DNA of 20,425 nucleotides, from NCBI GenBank assembly GCA_002411515.1, contig DHTF01000075.1:1-20425 (forward strand). The letters are read 5' to 3'. The stretch comes from Proteiniphilum sp. UBA5267 (GTDB lineage Bacteria; Bacteroidota; Bacteroidia; Bacteroidales; Dysgonomonadaceae). Of this stretch, positions 10,401 to 15,792 are shown piece by piece. Under the pieces are notes generated by a model. It worked only from the letters and a program-made list of their open reading frames with translations. It was not told the DNA's origin and made no database searches. Position numbers and translations under genes: made by a program. The first letter of the stretch is position 1, and each line of letters begins with the position of its first letter.

Positions 10401-10667
10401 GTGAAAATAAACGGCATGGATGCTGGTGGGGTGTGGACCCATCCCTACAGGCTGAACATCACCCAATGGGTGAAACCAGGTCAAAATGAACTGAAAATAG
10501 AGGTAGTTAACAACTGGATGAACCGGCTGATCGGAGATCAGAACCTACCTGACTCACAAAGAGGAACCTGGTGCTACGTAAATCCCTACAACGCCCAGAG
10601 TGCATTGCAACCATCTGGGCTGTTCGGACCAGTCACGATTCAATTGTTGCCGTATCAAAATAAATAA
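7407..10667 (+). CDS. GH106 alpha-L-rhamnosidase, lipoprotein
   Basis: Predicted alpha-L-rhamnosidase of family GH106, a family structurally distinct from GH78 and known from rhamnogalacturonan-degrading PULs. The 1086 residues match the family's large size. The start is set by a lipoprotein signal ending in YLIGC (C20). The GH106 hallmark follows (VYWYWISDNISKEGAVRDL, about residues 50-70; EIGIFNSPGWSQSGGPW, about 126-142). Conserved acidic motifs are QDSYETGG (E452), ENYGHWGFPGEF...SDEIGGEFW (E539, E549, E553) and ISAESNTSGG (E583); E452 and E583 are my candidates for the catalytic pair. The C-terminus (about 905-1086) is a galactose-binding-like jelly roll as in GH2 enzymes (KVKINGMDAGGVW, EVVNNWMNRLIGD). 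It lies 166 bp after the GH78 gene and 33 bp before the GH99-like genes. No frameshift or missing block is seen. Confidence 0.93.
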   Translation: MKRRISVLVVLISMIYLIGCKQNSQDNLAQLSQELESGFVTPPDSIQTSVYWYWISDNISKEGAVRDLHAMKEAGINRAFIGNIGIEDLPYGTIKMFSEAWWEILHTALKTATELNIEIGIFNSPGWSQSGGPWIEPEQSMRYLASSELEVKGPQTIKQLLQKPSEQFQDVKVIAIPNMMRNELILTHKNAVLQSTPLLANIERLTDNDPQTGINLPEGNSVEISFKSEEPFTARSLTIQTTRAPFMADAVLQIKEANNNYKTVSQFVINRSNPALNVGFDPYAPVTISLPNTTSKEFRLAINYQSGGSGLAEVTLSSVPRMERYSEKTLAKMHPTPLPYWKDYLWPEQPEVDDTSLIIQDQQIIDITQHMSPAGVLSWDVPEGAWTILRMGMAPTGVTNGPASPEATGLEVDKMSKKWTALHFDRFIGEILRRIPEADRKTFKVVVQDSYETGGQNFTDGMLEEFEQRYGYDPLPYLPVFRGYVVNSRLESDRFLWDLRRMIADKVAYDYVGGLREVSHQHGLTTWLENYGHWGFPGEFLMYGGQSDEIGGEFWSQGELGDIENRAATSAGHIYGKTKISAESNTSGGPAYSRHPAMMKQRTDRFFAEGINNTLLHVYIMQPYEEKNPGVNAWFGNEFDRKNSWFSQMDLFTQYLKRTNFMLQQGLNVADVAYFIGEDAPKMTGIADPALPLGYQFDYINAEVILRDMTVKDGLLTLPHGTQYRVLVLPKQETMRPELLEKIKELVNKGAYILGPAPKRSPSQQNQPEADNRVQQLANELWGDLNGETITQRSYGKGLVMNGLSLEEVFNSIRLLPDCKLPEDNSIHYGHRTMKGIEIYFLSNQTDQETVIRPEFRVTGKEPELWEATSGTIRPLPAFEINKAFTAVPLKLAPYESVFIVFRNKAQNKEVKNIEANYPAPEIIEELKGPWHVAFDPAFRGPTNPVIFETLQDWTTSQNDSVKYYSGTATYSIAFTTPENTENKTIALDLGSLTAMAKVKINGMDAGGVWTHPYRLNITQWVKPGQNELKIEVVNNWMNRLIGDQNLPDSQRGTWCYVNPYNAQSALQPSGLFGPVTIQLLPYQNK

Positions 10668-10700
10668 ACAGGCTTTAGAACCGAGATTATATCATAAAAA

Positions 10701-12743
10701 ATGAAGAATATAAATTGGCTTATTATATCAGTCGTGCTTCCCATAATGTTTCTTTCTTGCAGACTCTCCCAACAATCGCACAAAAACGATTCAGTCATCG
10801 AGAGTGAAGAGGAAAATTTCAGAGATCTTTACGCCGACACCTGGGTAGCCACCGATGGTTTGGGACGACAGATGCCTGATTACGAAGAAGTTGGACCCAT
10901 AAAGAACGATCAGCGAAGGGTTGTAGGCATTTTCTATATTACCTGGCACACCCAAAATTTGGCAAAACAGAAGCAACCCTATGAGGCAGATGTCACAAAA
11001 ATCTTGGCTAAAGACCCAACAGCGCGGTTTAAGGCTGATCATCCTCTCTGGTATACAAGCTCTTACCACTGGGGAGAACCGGAGATGGGGTATTTCCTGA
11101 GTCAGGACGATTACGTGATACGGAAAGATATGTCCATGCTTGCAGATGCAGGTGTAGATGTGCTGATTATGGATGTGACTAATGCCGTCAGATACTGGGA
11201 CGAATGGGATGTCACCTTCCGTATTATGCAGGAGATGAAAAAAGAAGGCAACAAAGTACCGAAATTTGCCTTCTGGTCCTTCAATGGTCCTGCCATTACC
11301 GTTGTACAGGATCTTTATGACAGGGTCTACAAAGAGCAGAAGTACAAGGATCTGTGGTTCTACTGGGATGGCAAACCACTTTTACTCTATAACGGAACAC
11401 CTTCCTTCGATGCCAATGGCTCAGAGATCAAACATCCCAACCCCCACTATGACCCCGCTGCAGCCACTGATCCGAACCATCCCCATTATCAGGATTCCGA
11501 TTATGCGAATGAATTCTACAGCGATTATACCAAAGAGGTAAAAGAGTTCTTCACCCTTCGGACTATGTGGTGGGGATACTACGAATGGGGCGGTAAAAGA
11601 TTTGTAGGGACCGAAGACAACTGGAGTTTTGGGTATAGCATGGCTGATTCCCGCGTAAAAAATCTTCCTCTTGAAGAGCTTCTGTCTACACACAATGGCA
11701 AAAGAGAACAAGCAGCTGTAACCACAGCCCAACATCCTGTTACCATGACCAAGGAAAACATGGGGGTAGGTAAATCCTGGTCCCGTAAATTTGGACAGCC
11801 CCCACTCGATGAATATGACTTGCCGAAATCGGCCTATGTCCCCTGGCTTGGGAAAGAGGTAGAAAACCCAACCCATTACGGGATTTATTTTCAGGAACGA
11901 TGGGATGAAGCATTAGCAGCCAATCCAGAGTTTCTCTATATCAATGACTGGAATGAATGGACGGCCGGTAAATATCAGCCAGATCACGGCGGCACAACCC
12001 CGTGGCTGGGAAGGGATAATTCTTTCTTCTTTGTTGACCAATACAATGCTGAATTCAACCGCGGCATCCAACCGATGAAGGGCGGATACACCGACAATTA
12101 CTACATGCAGATGGCGCAGAACATCAGGAGATACAAAGGAGTACGTCCCATTCCGGAACAGAATGGATATACCAGCATACGCATCGATGGAAATTTTGAA
12201 GATTGGGAAAAAGTGAAAAATGAATTCCGGGACACCAAAGGAGATGTTCAGCACAGAGATGCGATCGGATATGCAGGTATCCACTACGTGAACCAATCGG
12301 GCAGAAACGACATCATTACCAGCAAAGCTGTACGAACAAAAGAACAAGTCTGTTTTTATGTAGAGACTGAAGCACCACTCACTCCTCATACCGACAAAAA
12401 CTGGATGTTACTGCTTATAGATGCAGATAACAACCCCGAGACAGGGTGGTATGGTTATGATTTTCTAATCAATGGTCAGGTAAAAAGTGAGATACAGACC
12501 ACACTCATGAAATACGAACAGGGAAAATGGGTTGAAAACAGCGATCTTGCTTACCGTTACAACGGCAATAAGATGGAAATTGAAATCCCTGCTCACCTGT
12601 TGTCTGTCAACGCAGATCACTTGGTCATGGACTTCAAATGGAGCGACAATCCCGAAAAACTGGAAGACCCCATCTCTTTTGCACTCAATGGAGATACGGC
12701 GCCCAACAGAAGATTTAACTACCGGTTAACATGGAAAAAATAA
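10701..12743 (+). CDS. GH71/99-like lipoprotein with C-terminal CBM9/DOMON-like domain (paralog A)
   Basis: Predicted surface or periplasmic lipoprotein of 680 residues; the signal ends in MFLSC (C20), followed by a hydrophilic acidic linker (ESEEENF). Residues about 70-470 form a TIM barrel of the GH71/GH99-like type: VVGIFYITWH, DMSMLADAGVDVLIMDVTNAV, WFYWDGKPLLLYNG and INDWNEWTAGKY. The NEW motif holds E419, but the residue three positions later, Glu in GH99 mannan-active enzymes, is Ala (A422). Residues about 490-680 (IRIDGNFEDWEKV..., MLLLIDADNNPETGWYGYDFLING) resemble a CBM9/DOMON-like sandwich, which may bind glycan. The protein at 13959-15764 is a paralog with the same layout. Exact activity is unknown; 'endo-mannanase' should not be assumed. 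The stop lies 14 bp before the next start. Confidence 0.82.
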   Translation: MKNINWLIISVVLPIMFLSCRLSQQSHKNDSVIESEEENFRDLYADTWVATDGLGRQMPDYEEVGPIKNDQRRVVGIFYITWHTQNLAKQKQPYEADVTKILAKDPTARFKADHPLWYTSSYHWGEPEMGYFLSQDDYVIRKDMSMLADAGVDVLIMDVTNAVRYWDEWDVTFRIMQEMKKEGNKVPKFAFWSFNGPAITVVQDLYDRVYKEQKYKDLWFYWDGKPLLLYNGTPSFDANGSEIKHPNPHYDPAAATDPNHPHYQDSDYANEFYSDYTKEVKEFFTLRTMWWGYYEWGGKRFVGTEDNWSFGYSMADSRVKNLPLEELLSTHNGKREQAAVTTAQHPVTMTKENMGVGKSWSRKFGQPPLDEYDLPKSAYVPWLGKEVENPTHYGIYFQERWDEALAANPEFLYINDWNEWTAGKYQPDHGGTTPWLGRDNSFFFVDQYNAEFNRGIQPMKGGYTDNYYMQMAQNIRRYKGVRPIPEQNGYTSIRIDGNFEDWEKVKNEFRDTKGDVQHRDAIGYAGIHYVNQSGRNDIITSKAVRTKEQVCFYVETEAPLTPHTDKNWMLLLIDADNNPETGWYGYDFLINGQVKSEIQTTLMKYEQGKWVENSDLAYRYNGNKMEIEIPAHLLSVNADHLVMDFKWSDNPEKLEDPISFALNGDTAPNRRFNYRLTWKK

Positions 12744-12757
12744 TTAATTTGAATGGC

Positions 12758-13945
12758 ATGAAAAATCTTTTTCTTTCCTTTCTGTGGGTCTCCCTTCTTG
12801 CGTTCTTTTCTGCTTGTAATTCAGGAAAAGAACAACCAGTTAAGGAAAATGAGTATACGGTGGCGGCATTTTACTGGCCCGCCTACCATTATGAGCCAAA
12901 ATCCGAATTTCTCTTTCCGGAGAAAACCGGTGAATGGGAGATTATTCGAAATGCCGTCCCCAAAGAGGAAGGCCATCAACAACCCAAAGTGCCCCTTTGG
13001 GGTTATCTGGATGAAGCCAATCCGGAGGATATGAACCACAAAATCAATACGGCCATAGAATATGGGGTAAACACCTTTATCTTCGACTGGTACTGGTTTG
13101 AAAAAGCACCTTTCCTGGAACGCTGCATAAACGACGGTTTTCTGAAAGCCAACAAAGGAAGAATGAACTTCTACCTGATGTGGGCTAATCATGATGCCAC
13201 TACCTACTGGGACGTGAAAAATCCCAGGGTGGATTCCGTTTATTGGGATGGGGAGGTGGACAGAGAACAGTTCGAGATTGTGGTTGACAGAGTTATTTCA
13301 CAGTATTTCAAGGACCCCTCCTACCTGAAAATTAAGGGTGAGCCAGTCTTTTGCATTTATGAACTCAACACACTCATCCAGGGACTGGGAGGAGCTGAAA
13401 AGACAAAAGAAGCACTCGATCATTTCAGGAAAAAGACCATCGAAGCGGGATTCCCCGGACTACACTTGCAAAGCATACTGTGGGAAGCACTGCCCTCAAG
13501 CATTGAAGGGGTTCCAGGAGATCCGATAAAAAGTCAGGAGGAAGTACTGAATTTCTTTGGGTTCAAAAGCCTGACCAACTACTGTTGGGCGCATCTTCAG
13601 AATCCTGACGGAGACTATGAAGTTTGGGGAGATGCTTCAACCGATATGTGGACCGGATTCAAAGATCGATTCTCTATGACCTACTTTCCCAATGTCACTG
13701 TAAGCTGGGATGCCAATCCTCGTTTTCCTTTCAAAGCTGGATACATCAACAACTCCACCCCCCAGAAGTTCGAAAAGTATCTGTCTAAGGCAAAAAAATA
13801 CATCGATGACAATCACATTGATCCGAAAATGGTCACCATCAATGCGTGGAACGAATGGTCAGAAGGAAGTTACCTGGAGCCCGACACCATCTGGGAATAT
13901 GGGTACCTTGAAGCAGTAAGAGATGTTTTTGGAAATAAAAACTGA
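12758..13945 (+). CDS. GH99-like (WbsX-type) lipoprotein
   Basis: Predicted 395-residue lipoprotein of the GH99-like/WbsX type (the Pfam glycosyltransferase WbsX family, which shares the GH99 fold). I chose the ATG at 12758 over the in-frame ATG at 12731: it avoids overlap with the upstream gene and gives a compact lipoprotein signal ending in FFSAC (C20). Motifs: AAFYWPAYHYEP near the start of the barrel, NTFIFDWYWFE, FYLMWANHDAT, and NAWNEWSEGSYLEPDT near the end. That last motif has E366 and E369, three residues apart, the arrangement of the catalytic pair in GH99 endo-alpha-mannan enzymes. It is a single-domain protein and lacks the C-terminal domain of its two neighbours. It sits between paralogs A and B with gaps of 14 and 13 bp, so co-translation and a shared substrate are likely. 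Substrate is unknown. Confidence 0.85.
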   Translation: MKNLFLSFLWVSLLAFFSACNSGKEQPVKENEYTVAAFYWPAYHYEPKSEFLFPEKTGEWEIIRNAVPKEEGHQQPKVPLWGYLDEANPEDMNHKINTAIEYGVNTFIFDWYWFEKAPFLERCINDGFLKANKGRMNFYLMWANHDATTYWDVKNPRVDSVYWDGEVDREQFEIVVDRVISQYFKDPSYLKIKGEPVFCIYELNTLIQGLGGAEKTKEALDHFRKKTIEAGFPGLHLQSILWEALPSSIEGVPGDPIKSQEEVLNFFGFKSLTNYCWAHLQNPDGDYEVWGDASTDMWTGFKDRFSMTYFPNVTVSWDANPRFPFKAGYINNSTPQKFEKYLSKAKKYIDDNHIDPKMVTINAWNEWSEGSYLEPDTIWEYGYLEAVRDVFGNKN

Positions 13946-13958
13946 ACAAACAAAAAAG

Positions 13959-15764
13959 ATGAAAACAATACATTCCTTTTTTCTTCTATTCGTTGCCATG
14001 ATCACCATGAGCAGCTCATGCAAAGAGAAAGATCAAATCGACTTTCCCGGCGCTCAGGGATCAGGAGAAGAAACTTCAGGTATTCTCCAGCCTATGGCCG
14101 GCAGTGACGAGTTGGGACGGGTGCTTCCCCTCCATGATGAGGTAGGTGATCTCAAAACAAACCGTAACGTGGGGATTTTCTACTTTCTCTGGCAGGGAGA
14201 TGTTGCGTCAAAGACCTCAGAAAATAAATGGGACCTCAGCAAAATAATACCCAGTCACCCGGAGGTGCTGGAAGACGGTGATCACGAAAACTGGGGTTCC
14301 CGTGAAAGAGGTCGTTATTACTTTTGGGGAGAACCTATCTATGGCTACTATCGGGGTGATGATTACTGGGTTCACTTGAGGAACATGCAACTGCTCACCG
14401 ATGCGCAGGTGGATTTTTTAGTCATCGATGCGACCAATGCCCTGATATATGAAAAACAATCGCATGAACTGATGAAAGCCATCCGCACCCTACAGAAACA
14501 GGGATTAAATCCACCTAAAATGGTCTATTATACCAATACCGAATCGGGTAAATCGATGCAAAAGATTTATGATACTTACTATCGGCAAGGAGCGCCAGTC
14601 AGATATCCCGAAACATGGTTTTATCTGGACGGAAAACCCCTGATAATAGGTAGAACGAAAGAGGCACAGGGCAAGGAATACCACTCTTTTTTTACTTTCA
14701 GAGAATCACAATGGCCCAATGAGCCGAATCAGGATAATGGATGGCCCTGGATTGACTTCAGCAGGCCACAATATGTTTACAGGAATCTGAAAGGAGAAAG
14801 GGAGATTATCAACGTCTCCGTATCACAACACCCCAATCCGGCAGCTGGAATGGGAGGTTCAGCCTTTTACGGAAACAAAGATAACTGGGGTCGTAGTTTT
14901 CGAAACGGACAAATGGGAAATCCTGACATAGACATCATTCATGGCTACAATTTCCAAGAACAGTGGGACTATGCACTTAAGCAGGATGTTCCATTTATCT
15001 TTATCACAGGATGGAATGAGTGGGTGGCCGGCAGATGGGGCAGTACCGATGGCAATCCGGAACACTCCTATTTTTGTGATCAGGCCAATCCGGAGTACAG
15101 CAGGGACATTGAACCAACACTGACTGCGGGATTGAAAGATAACTACTACATGCAAATGGTAGCCAATATCCGTAAATACAAAGGGATGAGAGCAGTGCCA
15201 AAAGCAGGAGGAGAAAAAAGCATCAAAAAATGGGAAGACTGGGAAGAAATCAAACCTCTTTACCGGGATTATGCAGGTGACACCGAAAAGAGAGACCAAC
15301 CGGGAGCCGTACTGGTTCCTCAGAACCACTACATCAATACCACCGGAAGAAACGACCTGCTGACAATGAAGGTGGCAAGAGATAAGCAGGAGATCTTTTT
15401 TCTTGCTGAGACAGCTGGTCCAATCATCCAGGGAGATGATGATACTTGGATGAGGTTATACATCAACACCGACAGAAATCATGCTACCGGCTGGATGGGT
15501 TACGATTTTAGAATCAACCGAGGTGAGGAATTACAGAAATTTAGTGCTGGAAAGTGGGAAACCATCAGCCAGGTGAAAATAAAGACCGAAGGGAATAAAC
15601 TGATGTACAGCTTCCCGCTTGCCTTAATTTCAGAAAAAAACAACACAATCGATCTGGAGTTTAAGTGGAGTGACAACATGCAGCAGGAAGATCCCATGGA
15701 CTGGTATCTCAACGGCGATGTGGCTCCCGGAGGACGATACAATTTTGTTTTTACAGTAAAATAG
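13959..15764 (+). CDS. GH71/99-like lipoprotein with C-terminal CBM9/DOMON-like domain (paralog B)
   Basis: Predicted 601-residue lipoprotein. I chose the ATG at 13959 rather than the in-frame ATG at 13923, which lies inside the previous gene; the later start gives a signal ending in MSSSC (C21) followed by KEKDQ, a charged stretch that might act as a surface-export signal. The barrel (about 60-400) aligns by eye with the 10701-12743 product: GIFYFLWQGD, YYFWGEPIYGYYRGDDYWV, VDFLVIDATNAL, WFYLDGKPLIIG, GYNFQEQWDYAL and GWNEWVAGRW. E354 is kept, but the position three residues on is A357, as in paralog A. Both share DNYYMQM...NIRKYKG before the C-terminal domain (about 415-601, INTDRNHATGWMGYDFRIN and a final YLNGDVAPGGRYNF), which is CBM9/DOMON-like. 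The catalytic role is uncertain. The gap to the following GH78 gene is 28 bp. Confidence 0.82.
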   Translation: MKTIHSFFLLFVAMITMSSSCKEKDQIDFPGAQGSGEETSGILQPMAGSDELGRVLPLHDEVGDLKTNRNVGIFYFLWQGDVASKTSENKWDLSKIIPSHPEVLEDGDHENWGSRERGRYYFWGEPIYGYYRGDDYWVHLRNMQLLTDAQVDFLVIDATNALIYEKQSHELMKAIRTLQKQGLNPPKMVYYTNTESGKSMQKIYDTYYRQGAPVRYPETWFYLDGKPLIIGRTKEAQGKEYHSFFTFRESQWPNEPNQDNGWPWIDFSRPQYVYRNLKGEREIINVSVSQHPNPAAGMGGSAFYGNKDNWGRSFRNGQMGNPDIDIIHGYNFQEQWDYALKQDVPFIFITGWNEWVAGRWGSTDGNPEHSYFCDQANPEYSRDIEPTLTAGLKDNYYMQMVANIRKYKGMRAVPKAGGEKSIKKWEDWEEIKPLYRDYAGDTEKRDQPGAVLVPQNHYINTTGRNDLLTMKVARDKQEIFFLAETAGPIIQGDDDTWMRLYINTDRNHATGWMGYDFRINRGEELQKFSAGKWETISQVKIKTEGNKLMYSFPLALISEKNNTIDLEFKWSDNMQQEDPMDWYLNGDVAPGGRYNFVFTVK

Positions 15765-15792
15765 CCAAAAGGTCATCACATCTTTTAGACAT

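Noticed and set aside
11421..11876. Antisense open frame of 151 codons
   Set aside because: It lies fully inside the GH71/99-like paralog A gene, whose frame is supported by paralogy with the 13959-15764 gene.
12731..12757. Earlier in-frame ATG for the WbsX-type gene
   Set aside because: It would overlap the upstream gene by 13 bp and put nine polar residues before the lipoprotein signal; the ATG at 12758 is the better start.
13923..13958. Earlier in-frame ATG for paralog B
   Set aside because: It lies inside the upstream coding region and would spoil the signal peptide; 13959 gives a standard lipoprotein leader.
14859..15329. Antisense open frame of 156 codons
   Set aside because: It is contained in paralog B, whose frame is conserved with paralog A; this is a shadow frame.
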